Source of the DNA: G964020055 sp964020055
Lineage (GTDB): Bacteria; Pseudomonadota; Alphaproteobacteria; WRAU01; Hepatincolaceae
Direction of reading: 5' to 3'
Assembly (NCBI GenBank): GCA_964020055.1
Contig: OZ026533.1
Span: forward strand, 62,001-126,000
DNA length: 64,000 nt
Shown: in pieces, positions 44,142-54,326 of the stretch
Position numbering within the stretch: the stretch's first letter is position 1
Layout of the letters: each line of letters starts with the position of its first letter
The notes under the pieces: model-generated
Told to the model about the DNA's origin: nothing
The model's input: the letters and a program-made list of their open reading frames with translations, nothing else
The model's database searches: none
Program-made: the position numbers and the translations under genes

Positions 44142-44945
44142 ATGAAAAAATCGGTACTTATTACAGGCGGTTCTTCTGGAATAGGGTTTGCCTTAGCCAA
44201 ATTGTATTTATTGCATGATCATAATGTGATTATAACAGGTAGAAATAGTGAAAAATTAGAACTAGCTAAGGAAAAACTTTCCCGTATAAATGGATCTATA
44301 GAAGCATATTGTGTTGATGTCTCAAATATGCTTGAAATGAAACACATGATAGATGAAATAGAAAAAACTTATGTAATAGATACAGTAATTGTTAATGCTG
44401 GAGTTTCTGAAAGTATTGTAAGAAAGTCTATGTCAAAAGAAAATACTTTATATGAAGATAGTCTGGTTGAAGAATTTAATATTGTTGGAGAACAAATAAT
44501 AAAAATAAATGTATTAGGAGTTTTCAATACAGTTAATCCTGTTTTAGCATATATGAAAAAAAGATCATCTGGCAATATAGTTTTGATTAGTTCTTTAAGA
44601 GCATTTTTTGGTTTTAAAAGAGCTCCTTTTTATTCTGCTTCCAAAGCAGCATTAAAAAACTATGGAGAGTCATTAAGAGTACTATTAAAACCATTTAACA
44701 TAAACGTATTGACAGTTTTCCCAGGTTTTGTTAAAAGCGATATGACAAAAAATTATTCTCATAAAATGCCTTTTATAATAGAAACAGATAAGTCAGCAAG
44801 AATAATCTATAATGCAATACTAAGAAAAAAAGGATATAAGTCATTTCCATTAAGTTTAGTTTTTGCAACATACATTCTTAATATTCTTCCGTTTATTATT
44901 AGAGAGAAATTTATAAGTTTTGTTACAAAATTTTTTAGCAAATAA
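44142..44945 (+). CDS. Short-chain dehydrogenase/reductase
   Basis: A 267-aa classical SDR. The cofactor motif is GGSSGIG (9-15), NAG is at 85-87, the catalytic Ser is in LISSL near 150, and Tyr164-x3-Lys168 in YSASK completes the site. Arg34 in TGRN points to NADP. The C-terminus has a hydrophobic stretch (about 240-260) that may touch the membrane, as in some 3-ketodihydrosphingosine reductase-like SDRs. Substrate is unknown. AGAGG precedes the ATG. Confidence 0.85.
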   Translation: MKKSVLITGGSSGIGFALAKLYLLHDHNVIITGRNSEKLELAKEKLSRINGSIEAYCVDVSNMLEMKHMIDEIEKTYVIDTVIVNAGVSESIVRKSMSKENTLYEDSLVEEFNIVGEQIIKINVLGVFNTVNPVLAYMKKRSSGNIVLISSLRAFFGFKRAPFYSASKAALKNYGESLRVLLKPFNINVLTVFPGFVKSDMTKNYSHKMPFIIETDKSARIIYNAILRKKGYKSFPLSLVFATYILNILPFIIREKFISFVTKFFSK

Positions 44946-45051
44946 AAATAACTGATACTCAATAGAAAATATCAAGAAATATTTTAATCATACATTTAAA
45001 ATGTTAAAATAAAAATCAAATTAAAATCAAACTCAAAGAGGTTAATAACAT

Positions 45052-46728
45052 ATGGCAACATTTATTCTAACTATGAAAGATGTAAAAAAAGTATATCCAG
45101 GGGGGAAAACAATTTTAAGTGGATTATATTTATCTTTTATGGATGATGCTAAAATCGGAATATTAGGTCATAATGGTGCAGGTAAATCGACATTTTTGAA
45201 ACTTGTAGCTGGTGTAGATAAAGATTACATGGGAGAAATGTGGGTAAGAGATGGTATAAAAATAGGTTATTTACCACAAGAACCACAGTTAGATGAAAGT
45301 TTAACAGTTAAAGAAAATGTATTAGTTGCAGTGAAAGAAACAACAGATTTATTAGCTAAGTTTAACGAAGTTAGTATGAAATTTGCAGATGTAACAACAG
45401 ATGAAGAAATGAATAAGTTGTTAGAAGAGCAAGGTGCCTTACAACAACAAATAGAAGCAAAAGATGCTTGGGATATAGAAAGAACCATAGATATAGCAAT
45501 GGATGCATTACGTTGTCCTGATGGTAATTTACCTGTTACTAATTTATCAGGTGGAGAAAAAAGACGTGTTGCATTGTGTAAATTATTGTTAGAAAAGCCA
45601 GATATATTATTGCTAGATGAACCGACAAACCACTTAGATGCAGAAAGTGTGTCTTGGTTAGAACAGTATCTAAGAAACTATAAAGGAATGGTGTTAATGG
45701 TAACCCATGATAGATACTTCCTAGATAATGTCACAGGTTGGATTTTAGAATTAGATAAAGGTCAAGGTATTCCTTATGAAGGTAACTATACAGAATGGCT
45801 TAAACAAAAACATAAAAGATTAGAACAAGAAGAAAGAGAAGAAAGTTCACGTCAAAGAGTATTGAAAACAGAGTTGGAATGGATATCAAAGTCCCCAAAA
45901 GCTCGTCAAGCTAAAAATAAAGCTAGGGTTAATGCTTATGAGGATTTATTATCCAGTTCGAATGCAAATTCCAATTATAATTCTTCTCTTATTATACCAT
46001 CTGGACCTAAATTGGGTGATTTAGTGATAGAATTCGAAGAAATATCTAAAGGATTTAATGAAAATTTATTAATAGATAAGTTTTCCTTCAGAATTCCTAA
46101 AGGAGCAATTGTTGGAATAATAGGAGCAAATGGTGCAGGTAAATCAACTTTATTTAAAATGATAACTAATGCAGAAAAACCAGATAGTGGGACTGTAAAA
46201 ATAGGTGATAGTGTTGTATTGGGTTATGTTGATCAAAGTCGTGATACTTTAAATGACGAAAATACAGTATGGCAAGAAATATCTAATGGGCATGATGAAA
46301 TACATGTTGGTAATGGTACTATGCAAAGCCGTGCATACGTATCTCAATTTAATTTCAAAGGTGCAGATCAACAAAAGAAAATTGCAAAGTTATCAGGAGG
46401 GGAAAGAAATAGAGTTCATTTAGCTAAAATGTTGCGTTCTGGAGCTAATGTGCTTTTATTAGACGAACCTACCAATGATTTAGATGTTGAAACTTTACGT
46501 GCCCTAGAAGAAGCTATATCTAATTTCACAGGTTGTGTTTTAGTAGTATCCCATGATAGATGGTTTTTAGATAGAATAGCAACTCATATTATAGCTTTTG
46601 AAGGAGAAAGTTCTGTAAATTGGAATGAAGGTAACTATCAAGATTACGAAGAAGATAAAATAAAAAGATTAGGTGCTGAAGCTATAACTCCAAAGAGAAT
46701 AAAGTATAAGCCTTTATTTGTAAGTTAG
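45052..46728 (+). CDS. ettA: ABC-F translational throttle protein EttA
   Basis: A 558-aa soluble protein with two ABC ATPase cassettes that binds the ribosomal E site and gates translation according to energy state. Cassette 1 has GHNGAGKST (39-47) and LSGGEKRRVALCKLL; cassette 2 has GANGAGKST and LSGGERNRVHLAKML. The linker (P-site tooth) and arm are present. The C-terminus RIKYKPL is an EttA hallmark. It has an AGAGG site. It precedes ribF by nine bases. Confidence 0.95.
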   Translation: MATFILTMKDVKKVYPGGKTILSGLYLSFMDDAKIGILGHNGAGKSTFLKLVAGVDKDYMGEMWVRDGIKIGYLPQEPQLDESLTVKENVLVAVKETTDLLAKFNEVSMKFADVTTDEEMNKLLEEQGALQQQIEAKDAWDIERTIDIAMDALRCPDGNLPVTNLSGGEKRRVALCKLLLEKPDILLLDEPTNHLDAESVSWLEQYLRNYKGMVLMVTHDRYFLDNVTGWILELDKGQGIPYEGNYTEWLKQKHKRLEQEEREESSRQRVLKTELEWISKSPKARQAKNKARVNAYEDLLSSSNANSNYNSSLIIPSGPKLGDLVIEFEEISKGFNENLLIDKFSFRIPKGAIVGIIGANGAGKSTLFKMITNAEKPDSGTVKIGDSVVLGYVDQSRDTLNDENTVWQEISNGHDEIHVGNGTMQSRAYVSQFNFKGADQQKKIAKLSGGERNRVHLAKMLRSGANVLLLDEPTNDLDVETLRALEEAISNFTGCVLVVSHDRWFLDRIATHIIAFEGESSVNWNEGNYQDYEEDKIKRLGAEAITPKRIKYKPLFVS

Positions 46729-46737
46729 GGGAATAAT

Positions 46738-47712
46738 TTGGACACATTTAATAATGTTTATTATATAAGAAAAGATAATTTACATGATGGAAGCTTGAAG
46801 CATTTATATGAAGGTATATTTGCACTTGGTAACTTTGATGGTGTTCATAAAGGACATTTAGAAGTTTTAAATACAGCTTGCGAACAAGCTAATAAATTAG
46901 GTTTAGGAAGTAATTGGGGTGTGATAATTTTTAATCCACATCCAAAAGAATTTTTGAACAAAACACAAAAATTTTTAATTACAGATATAGAAGTTAAAAT
47001 ATCTAAGCTTAAACAGGTTGGAGTACCTAAAATTTTAATTTTAGATTTTCCTGATTTTTATCAATTAAAAGCAGAAGAATTTCTTACAGAAGTTTTATTT
47101 AATGCTATTAAAATTAAAGGTATAGTTGTAGGAGATGATTTTAAATTTGGTGTTAATAGACAAGGAACAATTGTTTTATTAGAAAAGTTTGCTAAAGACA
47201 ATAATATTGTATTGACAGTATTACCAAAAATAAAAGTTAACAATATTATATGTTCTTCATCAAATATAAGAGAATTTATATCTATTGGAAAAATAGAAGA
47301 AGCAAATACTCTTTTAGGACATAGATTTGAAGTACAAGGAACAGTAATTAGAGGAAATAGCTTAGCACGTAGTTTAGGTTATGCTACAGCTAATATTTTA
47401 TTGAATAATGCAATAGTAGAACCTAAATATGGAGTATATTTAGTAAAAGCAACAGTTAATGATGAAATATTAGAATATATGCCAGCTATTGCAAATTTTG
47501 GTTTAAGACCAACTTTTAATCATGAAAATGATAAAAAGCCAATTTTAGAGGTGCATATTTTAAATCTTAATGTTAATTTATATAATAAAAATATGATTAT
47601 AAAATTTACAAAATTTATTCGTCCTGAGCAAAAATTTTCTTCTGTAGAAGATTTAAAGAATCAATTAATAAATGATGTGCAGTATGCAAAAAATTATTTC
47701 CGTAATCAATAA
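46738..47712 (+). CDS. ribF: Bifunctional riboflavin kinase/FAD synthetase
   Basis: A 324-aa enzyme that makes FMN and FAD from riboflavin. The N-terminal FAD synthetase domain has GNFDGVHKGH (31-40) and SSSNIREFI; the C-terminal kinase domain opens with GHRFEVQGTVIRGN, followed by SLGYATANI, where LGFPTANI is more usual. The start is TTG at 46738 with GGGG eight bases upstream, and no ATG fits. It sits just before ileS, a common order (ribF-ileS-lspA) in bacteria. Confidence 0.93.
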   Translation: MDTFNNVYYIRKDNLHDGSLKHLYEGIFALGNFDGVHKGHLEVLNTACEQANKLGLGSNWGVIIFNPHPKEFLNKTQKFLITDIEVKISKLKQVGVPKILILDFPDFYQLKAEEFLTEVLFNAIKIKGIVVGDDFKFGVNRQGTIVLLEKFAKDNNIVLTVLPKIKVNNIICSSSNIREFISIGKIEEANTLLGHRFEVQGTVIRGNSLARSLGYATANILLNNAIVEPKYGVYLVKATVNDEILEYMPAIANFGLRPTFNHENDKKPILEVHILNLNVNLYNKNMIIKFTKFIRPEQKFSSVEDLKNQLINDVQYAKNYFRNQ

Positions 47713-47725
47713 CAAGGATATATAG

Positions 47726-50551
47726 ATGACCCCCGATAAATTAAAAACCACTGTTAGGTTACCTAAAACAGATTTTTCTATGAAAGCCAATCTATCTAAT
47801 TTAGAGCCTAAACTGATAGATATTTGGAAGAGTACAGATATATATAAATCTGTATGTGATAAAAATAAAGGTAGAAACAAATTTATTTTACACGATGGTC
47901 CTCCATATGCAAACGGCAATTTACACATAGGTCATGCCTTAAATAAGATTTTAAAAGATATAGTGGTTAGATCTTATATTAACATGGGTTATGATTCTCC
48001 TTTAGTAATAGGTTGGGATTGTCATGGGTTACCGATTGAATGGAAAATAGAAGAAAAATATAAAGCTAAAAATATAAGTAAAGCTGATATTGATATTGTA
48101 AAATTAAGAAAAGATTGTAGAGATTTTGCAGGTAAATGGATTGATATCCAAAAAGAAGAATTTCGAAGATTAGGGGTTTTTGCAGATTATGATAATCCAT
48201 ATATAACTATGGACTATAAAGCTGAATCAATAATAGTAAGATCTATTTTCAAATTACTTAAAGATCATGCGATTTATCAAGGCAAAAAACCAGTTTTTTG
48301 GTCTGTTGTAGAACAAACAGCATTAGCAGAAGCAGAAGTTGATTATAAAGAAAAAACTTCAGATTCTCTTTATGTTGGTTTTGAAATAGATCAAATAGGA
48401 AATAAAGTATCTGATAAATCTTTATGGGAAAATGCATTTATAGCAATTTGGACAACTACTCCTTGGACATTGCCAGTTAACCAAGCATTAGCATATGGTG
48501 AAGAAATATCATATGGTTTATATGAAGTAGAAAGTATATCAAAAGAATGTTTGATAAAGGTTGGAACAAAACTTGTTATAGCAGAAGATTTATCACAAAT
48601 CTGTATGGATAATTTTGGTGTTACAAAATTTAAAAAAATAGATAAAATACAAGGTTTGGAAGGATTTACAGCTAAACATTGTATGTATGAAATAGGCTAT
48701 AACTTTTCAGTTCCTGCTTTAAAAGCAGACTATGTAGAGTTAACTGCAGGTACAGGAATAGTACATACAGCACCATGTCATGGGGAAGACGACTTTTATT
48801 TATGTATGAAACATAATGTGAAACCAAGAGAATTAGTTTTAGAAGACGGTACATATAATGAAGATGCTGTAGGTTTTGTGGGTGATCATATTTTTAAAGT
48901 TGCTCCAAAAATAATAGAAAAATTAACAGAAAATAATAAATTATTGTTTGCAACAAAAATTGTACATAGTTATCCCCATTCTTGGCGTTCTAAAGCACCT
49001 CTAATATTTAAGTTAACATCTCAGTGGTTTATTTCTTTAGAGCACGAAAATATGAGAGAAATTGCTGTAAAATCATTAGATAATATTGAATTTTATCCTG
49101 CAAAAGGAAAAAATCGTTTAAAATCTATGTTAGAAAATAGACCCGATTGGTGTATTTCTAGACAAAGGTTTTGGGGTGTTCCTATGAGTATTTTTATTCA
49201 TAAAAAAACTAAAGAACCTATTGTAGATGAGAAATTATTCAATAATATAATTGAAGCATTTGAAAAAGAAGGTGCAGAGGCTTGGTATAACCGTGATCCT
49301 TTGACTTTTTTACCAGAACAATATAATAAAGAAGATTATATACCGGTGTCGGATATAGTAGATGTATGGTTAGAATCGGGTTTAACTAATGAGTTTGTTT
49401 TGAAAGAGCAAGATCATTTATCTTTTCCTGCAGATTTATATTTAGAAGGTTCTGATCAGCATAGAGGTTGGTTTCAATCTTCTTTGATTATGTCTTTGTT
49501 GTTAAATAAAGTATCTCCATATAAAAAAGTATTAACACATGGTTATGTGTTAAATGATAAAAATGAAAAAATGTCAAAATCTGCTTCTTCAGGAAATTTA
49601 GATCCGAACTCTGTATCAGCAGAATTTGGTGCAGATGTTTTAAGATTGTGGGTAACATCATCAGATTGTTATGGTGATGTTAATATAGGTAAAGGAATTT
49701 TAATACAGCAAACAGAAACTTATAGAAAAATAAGAAATGTTTTAAGATATTTACTTGCAAATTTAACCTATTTTGAAACTGCACAACCTTATGAGAAACT
49801 AGATATTTTAGATCAATGGGTATTAAATAATATTTATTTATTAGATAAAGAATTTGAAAATACATTCAAAAATACATTCAATATACATGGTTTTTTCAAT
49901 AAATTATTACAATTTATACAAACAGATTTATCTTCGTTTTATTTTGATATAAGAAAAGATGTGCTTTACTGTGATGCAGATACAAATGATAAATTCTTAT
50001 CCACATTAACAGTACTAAATATTACTTTAGAGTATTTGTTAAAATGGTTGTCACCAACAATACCATTTACAGCAGAAGAAGTTTTTGCAAAACGTTATAA
50101 TAAAGATTTAGGTACTTTATCATTACATGATTTCGAAAAAGCTAATTCTGATTGGCAAAGTGAAAAAGTTATAGAAAAAGTAACTTTATTACAAAAAATC
50201 AGAAAAATTGTAAACAGATCTTTAGAAAAAGCAAGAGAAGAAAAAATTATAGGCTCTTCATTAGAAGCACAACCGATAATATATCTTGCTAAAAATCATA
50301 TAAAAAATTTGGAAAATATATTTTTAGAAGAAATATGTATAGTTTCATCTGTTGAAATTAGAGATATTTCTCAATTAGATAAAAACAAAGAGTATTTTAC
50401 AAGTGATGAAGAAGATCAAATAGCTGTACAATTTTCAAAAGCTAAAGGTTCTAAATGTGAAAGATGTTGGAAAATTACTGAAGAAATACAAGTTTACAAA
50501 GAAGTTAGTTTGTGTAAAAGATGTAAAGATTACATGGTGAGTAATACTTAA
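47726..50551 (+). CDS. ileS: Isoleucyl-tRNA synthetase
   Basis: A 941-aa class I synthetase that charges tRNA-Ile and edits valine. HIGH is at 67-70 in NGNLHIGHALNKILKD, the CP1 editing domain holds TTPWTLPVNQALAY, and the KMSKS signature is in KNEKMSKSASSG. The C-terminal zinc finger is complete (CERCWK and CKRC). It is the Ile-tRNA enzyme of the eubacterial type. ATG at 47726 follows an AAGGA site. It overlaps lspA by TAATG. Confidence 0.96.
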   Translation: MTPDKLKTTVRLPKTDFSMKANLSNLEPKLIDIWKSTDIYKSVCDKNKGRNKFILHDGPPYANGNLHIGHALNKILKDIVVRSYINMGYDSPLVIGWDCHGLPIEWKIEEKYKAKNISKADIDIVKLRKDCRDFAGKWIDIQKEEFRRLGVFADYDNPYITMDYKAESIIVRSIFKLLKDHAIYQGKKPVFWSVVEQTALAEAEVDYKEKTSDSLYVGFEIDQIGNKVSDKSLWENAFIAIWTTTPWTLPVNQALAYGEEISYGLYEVESISKECLIKVGTKLVIAEDLSQICMDNFGVTKFKKIDKIQGLEGFTAKHCMYEIGYNFSVPALKADYVELTAGTGIVHTAPCHGEDDFYLCMKHNVKPRELVLEDGTYNEDAVGFVGDHIFKVAPKIIEKLTENNKLLFATKIVHSYPHSWRSKAPLIFKLTSQWFISLEHENMREIAVKSLDNIEFYPAKGKNRLKSMLENRPDWCISRQRFWGVPMSIFIHKKTKEPIVDEKLFNNIIEAFEKEGAEAWYNRDPLTFLPEQYNKEDYIPVSDIVDVWLESGLTNEFVLKEQDHLSFPADLYLEGSDQHRGWFQSSLIMSLLLNKVSPYKKVLTHGYVLNDKNEKMSKSASSGNLDPNSVSAEFGADVLRLWVTSSDCYGDVNIGKGILIQQTETYRKIRNVLRYLLANLTYFETAQPYEKLDILDQWVLNNIYLLDKEFENTFKNTFNIHGFFNKLLQFIQTDLSSFYFDIRKDVLYCDADTNDKFLSTLTVLNITLEYLLKWLSPTIPFTAEEVFAKRYNKDLGTLSLHDFEKANSDWQSEKVIEKVTLLQKIRKIVNRSLEKAREEKIIGSSLEAQPIIYLAKNHIKNLENIFLEEICIVSSVEIRDISQLDKNKEYFTSDEEDQIAVQFSKAKGSKCERCWKITEEIQVYKEVSLCKRCKDYMVSNT

Positions 50552-51057
50552 TGATAATTTCAAAATCAAATATAAAATTACTAATAAAATTTTTATTTAT
50601 GACTTTAATATTCATAACTATAGATCAGTTATCTAAAATAGTTATTATAGATAGATTTGCGGCAGATAATTCTTCAATTTCTATTTTACCTTTTTTTGAT
50701 ATTATTTTTGTTATAAATAAAGGAGTTAGTTTTGGAATTTTAGAAGGTATACCTTATCAGTTACTTCTTATTTTCTCTATAATTTCTTTAGTAACTATAG
50801 TGTTAGTGATTTTATATTCTTTTGTAATAAATAAAACTATTAAATTTTTTATTTTATCTTTAATTTGTTCGGGATCTATAGGAAATTTAATAGATAGATT
50901 TTTGTATAAAGGAGTAGTAGATTTTATTTGTTTGCATTATTCAAAATGGTATTTTCCAGTATTTAATTTAGCAGATTGCATGATTTCTATAGCAGTTGCT
51001 ATTTTATTGATATACTTATTTATGAACAGAAAAACGTCTAAGGGGAAAAATGTTTAA
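50551..51057 (+). CDS. lspA: Lipoprotein signal peptidase
   Basis: A 168-aa four-helix membrane aspartic protease that cleaves prolipoprotein signals after lipid attachment. Catalytic Asp124 is in NLIDRFLYKGVVDF and Asp142 in FNLADCMIS, both in the expected places, and NKGVSFGIL matches the conserved N-G-aFg motif. Length is normal. It overlaps ileS and the following lipoprotein gene, which is a likely substrate. Confidence 0.95.
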   Translation: MIISKSNIKLLIKFLFMTLIFITIDQLSKIVIIDRFAADNSSISILPFFDIIFVINKGVSFGILEGIPYQLLLIFSIISLVTIVLVILYSFVINKTIKFFILSLICSGSIGNLIDRFLYKGVVDFICLHYSKWYFPVFNLADCMISIAVAILLIYLFMNRKTSKGKNV

Positions 51058-51517
51058 AAATAATTCTAAGCTAATATATTTATTATTAGCTATAACTTTA
51101 GTTGGATGTAGCACTACTAATAAACAAACGTTTAATACTAGTAAAACTTCATATGATCCTTTTAGTATAAAAAACAATCAAAGCTTAGTGCTTCCACCAG
51201 TGTATTATTTGACAGCAGAAGAAATACACAGTGAACGTAAAAATATGCAGAATCAAAGTGATAGAGTAAAAGCTATATTATTTGGTGAAACAACTCGTTA
51301 TATAGCTTCATCAAAAGTAAATAATCTTGATGCAGCAGATTTGAAATTTCTTAAACTTACTAAGTCAGATAGTGATAAAAGTTCGGTTCGTAAAAAATTA
51401 GATTTTGAATATAATAATTTAGTAGCAAAAGATCAAAAATTCATAAAAAAAGTATCATCTAAAGATGAAGAGTTGCATGATAAATTATCTGAATATATTA
51501 AAGTCAATAATAAGTAA
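51050..51517 (+). CDS. Lipoprotein, DUF3035/BamF-like
   Basis: A 155-aa predicted lipoprotein: signal peptide with lipobox LVGC (Cys20), then DPFSIKNNQSLVLPPVYYLTAEE, the conserved core of DUF3035 (BamF), a BAM-complex-associated lipoprotein specific to alphaproteobacteria. The rest is charged and helical. It starts within lspA, with a strong AAGGGG site, and precedes the two M16-like genes, the usual alphaproteobacterial order. Assignment rests on the short PP-Y-L core, on the lipobox and on position. Confidence 0.7.
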   Translation: MFKNNSKLIYLLLAITLVGCSTTNKQTFNTSKTSYDPFSIKNNQSLVLPPVYYLTAEEIHSERKNMQNQSDRVKAILFGETTRYIASSKVNNLDAADLKFLKLTKSDSDKSSVRKKLDFEYNNLVAKDQKFIKKVSSKDEELHDKLSEYIKVNNK

Positions 51518-52832
51518 AACCAGAATTATTGTTGTAGTTATTACAGTAATTTTTTCTTGGAATTTGTATGCTTTTAATTATAAAGAAGTTGTCTTAAAAA
51601 ATGGGTTAAAAGTATGCCTAATCCAAATGCAAGTTCCACTTGTAGCTTATGCTGTTACATATTCAGTAGGTACTTTAGAAGATAATTTTTATGATGAAGG
51701 TATGGCTTTAATTTTAAAAAGAGCTAATCTTTTAGGTACTAATAAGTATTCTTCTGAAAAGATATCCGATATTTTGACCAAAATAAAAGCTACATATAAG
51801 TCATATATTGGTCCTAATCATACAGTTTTTTCTTATTTAGTTCCTCTTCAATATTTAGATGATGTAATAGATATAGAACGTGATAAAATGCAATGGCTAA
51901 AATTTATTCCTCAAAAAATAGAAAATATAAAAGTTTCAGTTCTGGAAGATATATCATCAACCAAAAATGACCCTTTGAGTATTTTTATTGAGGCCTATAA
52001 ATCAAGAGCCTATCCTTATACAGCTCAAGGTAGGGACTATCTTTTAGATACAGAAAAATTTGCAACAATTTCAGCAAGAAATTTAAAAAAATTTTATCAA
52101 ACTTGGTATGTACCTAACAATGCCAATATTGTCATAATTGGTAATATTGATATAGAAAATGTAATAGAGTTGATAAAAAATAAATATGAAAATATATATC
52201 CTAATAATCAGCTATCAGATTATTTTCATTCTTATATAGAGCCAGAATATAACGTTGATGTAAAAGTAGATTACAAATTTCCATCACTTAAGGAAAAAAT
52301 ATTTGTACAATCATATTTAGTGCCTTCTTGGGTATCTGCCAATAAAAAAATAGATGTATATGCTTTGGATATTATAGCTGAGTATTTATCTTCTAAAACT
52401 GGATATTTCTATAATACTTTATTGAATGAACAATTAGTTTCTGATGTTCGAATCATATATAATAAATACAAAAAAGGTAACACGGCTTTTCATATAACAA
52501 TGAAAATCGCTAGTAAAGTTGATAATGTTATTAGTATAGTAAAAAAAGTAGATAAAGAATTAAAAAATATAAAAAATTTTTCTATCAATTCAGAAGCTAG
52601 AGAAGCAAGCATTAATGCCATAATAGATAAATATGAATTATCTAAAGAGAATATTGTTGATTTTGCATTACAAATAGCTATGAAATTATCAATAGGCATG
52701 GAAATAGATGAAATAATGCATCCTAGAAAATATTATTCAGAAGTCACAGAAAATAAGCTTAATCAAGTATATAGTGATCTTATTGGTTCACATAATATAA
52801 TGGGTTTTGCTGATAATTCAGAGAGTCAATAA
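51477..52832 (+). CDS. Exported M16 peptidase-like protein, zinc motif lost
   Basis: A 451-aa protein with an N-terminal hydrophobic signal (about 17-32, ending LYA) and an M16/pitrilysin fold: VLKNGLKV start, domain 1 to about residue 220, then a C-terminal M16 domain. Active members carry HxxEH in a GlaHflEH-FKGT context. Here the aligned stretch is GMALILKRANLLGT, with Leu, Lys and Arg at the His-Glu-His places, so zinc cannot bind. The start is uncertain: ATG at 51477 has a weak GAAGAG site; ATG at 51465 is possible. It overlaps the lipoprotein gene. Confidence 0.8.
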   Translation: MINYLNILKSIISKTRIIVVVITVIFSWNLYAFNYKEVVLKNGLKVCLIQMQVPLVAYAVTYSVGTLEDNFYDEGMALILKRANLLGTNKYSSEKISDILTKIKATYKSYIGPNHTVFSYLVPLQYLDDVIDIERDKMQWLKFIPQKIENIKVSVLEDISSTKNDPLSIFIEAYKSRAYPYTAQGRDYLLDTEKFATISARNLKKFYQTWYVPNNANIVIIGNIDIENVIELIKNKYENIYPNNQLSDYFHSYIEPEYNVDVKVDYKFPSLKEKIFVQSYLVPSWVSANKKIDVYALDIIAEYLSSKTGYFYNTLLNEQLVSDVRIIYNKYKKGNTAFHITMKIASKVDNVISIVKKVDKELKNIKNFSINSEAREASINAIIDKYELSKENIVDFALQIAMKLSIGMEIDEIMHPRKYYSEVTENKLNQVYSDLIGSHNIMGFADNSESQ

Positions 52833-54226
52833 TGAGAAAGCACTATAGTAAATATAGTATAAATATTTTCAAATATCGCTATATTCTTATTTTATTTTTA
52901 TTATTTGCTTTTTGGATATATATATATGCTTTTAAAAGTATAAAAGTTTCTTCAAAAAATGAGCACTCTAGATTCATAGATTATGTTATAGATCTCGTAT
53001 CAAATACTGAAGTATTAAGATCAGATACAGGCACTAAGGTGTTGTTATATACAAATCAAAATTCAAATACTGTTTCTTTAGACTTTGCTTTACCAACAGG
53101 TGCTTTTTCTGATAAAACAGATAAAGAAGGTACAATGTATATATTATCTAAACTGCTTCTTAGATCTCCCAATGTAAAAGAGTATATTTATAAATATTCT
53201 ATGAAAATTACCATTGATCTTCAAAGAGGATTTCTTTTTATCAATATAACATCAGCTAATTATTATATAAAAGAAATATTTGAATTATTAAAATTAATAC
53301 TATTTAGTGTGAAATTTGATAATGAAGAATTAACAATTGTTAAAAAATTGGTAATTAATGAATTAAATGATAACAGTGAAGATTTAAATATTTTATTTCA
53401 AGATAAAATATTACCTAACATATTTATTAATAATAATTACTATAAATCTATAAAAGGCACACATACGTCAATAAATAACATAAAACTAGAAGATATATAT
53501 TATTCATATAATAATTATTTAAATTTCGAAGATGTCATATTAAGTATTAGTGGCTTGGTAAATAAAAATACAATTAACTTTTATATGAATCGTATGTTTG
53601 TAAATCTACCAAAAACTAATATAAATATTTCCTACAGAGATGAAATAAAATCCAATTTTATAATTACATCTAATTTCAAAGAAGTAAAAATACCTATAAA
53701 TAATGTAGAAAACGCAATTATATATGCAGTTATACCATTTATTGGTGCATACAAAGACATAGCATATGCAAAAATAATATCTACATTTTTAGGCAAGACA
53801 CCTAACTCCTATTTATCACGTGCTTTTAGTGAAATGAAAGATAGTATATACAATATGGATGCATATTTATATGATGATAATTTTTCTAAATTCTGGGTTA
53901 TTTTATTAGAAATACCATTGAATAAAGTTAATCTTGTAGAAGATAAATTAAGAAATCTTTTCAATAATAGTAGTTTTTCTTATCATGATATGCAAGATTC
54001 TAGAAACTGCTTAGTAAGTGATAATTTGAAAGATTTAATGAGTAATTTTTCTATTTCTCGTTACTTGACATTTTTACAAATAGAAAATAATAACTTGAAA
54101 TCTTACATATGGAATTATGATAAATATTCATTTTTAGACACAGAAGAATTAAAAAACTTATGGAATTCTAATTTTCAAAACCCAGAAATTTTAATAATAA
54201 GAGTAGTAAATGGATTTATGAAATAA
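52832..54226 (+). CDS. Second M16-like protein, non-catalytic
   Basis: A 464-aa membrane-anchored protein: one N-terminal hydrophobic helix (about 17-34) and an M16 fold. The zinc-site stretch is GAFSDKTDKEGTMYILSKLLLRS with no HxxEH. The substrate-binding Arg/Tyr region seen in the non-catalytic partner of M16 pairs is visible in SYLSRAFSEMKDSIYNMDAY. Normally one member of such a pair is active; here neither is. The start overlaps the stop of its partner (TAATG), which suggests a heterodimer. Confidence 0.7.
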   Translation: MRKHYSKYSINIFKYRYILILFLLFAFWIYIYAFKSIKVSSKNEHSRFIDYVIDLVSNTEVLRSDTGTKVLLYTNQNSNTVSLDFALPTGAFSDKTDKEGTMYILSKLLLRSPNVKEYIYKYSMKITIDLQRGFLFINITSANYYIKEIFELLKLILFSVKFDNEELTIVKKLVINELNDNSEDLNILFQDKILPNIFINNNYYKSIKGTHTSINNIKLEDIYYSYNNYLNFEDVILSISGLVNKNTINFYMNRMFVNLPKTNINISYRDEIKSNFIITSNFKEVKIPINNVENAIIYAVIPFIGAYKDIAYAKIISTFLGKTPNSYLSRAFSEMKDSIYNMDAYLYDDNFSKFWVILLEIPLNKVNLVEDKLRNLFNNSSFSYHDMQDSRNCLVSDNLKDLMSNFSISRYLTFLQIENNNLKSYIWNYDKYSFLDTEELKNLWNSNFQNPEILIIRVVNGFMK

Positions 54227-54262
54227 AATATGTATTTATAGTATTGAATAATAAAAAATAAA

Positions 54263-54291
54263 AAGAAGCTTATAAAATATATAAGCTTCTT
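54263..54291. terminator. Bidirectional terminator between the M16 pair and ldcA
   Basis: AAGAAGCTTATA pairs with TATAAGCTTCTT around five bases, followed by TAATTTTAT, between convergent genes. Confidence 0.8.
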
Positions 54292-54326
54292 AATTTTATA
54301 TTACTTTTTTCATAAGTTTATAGGTA

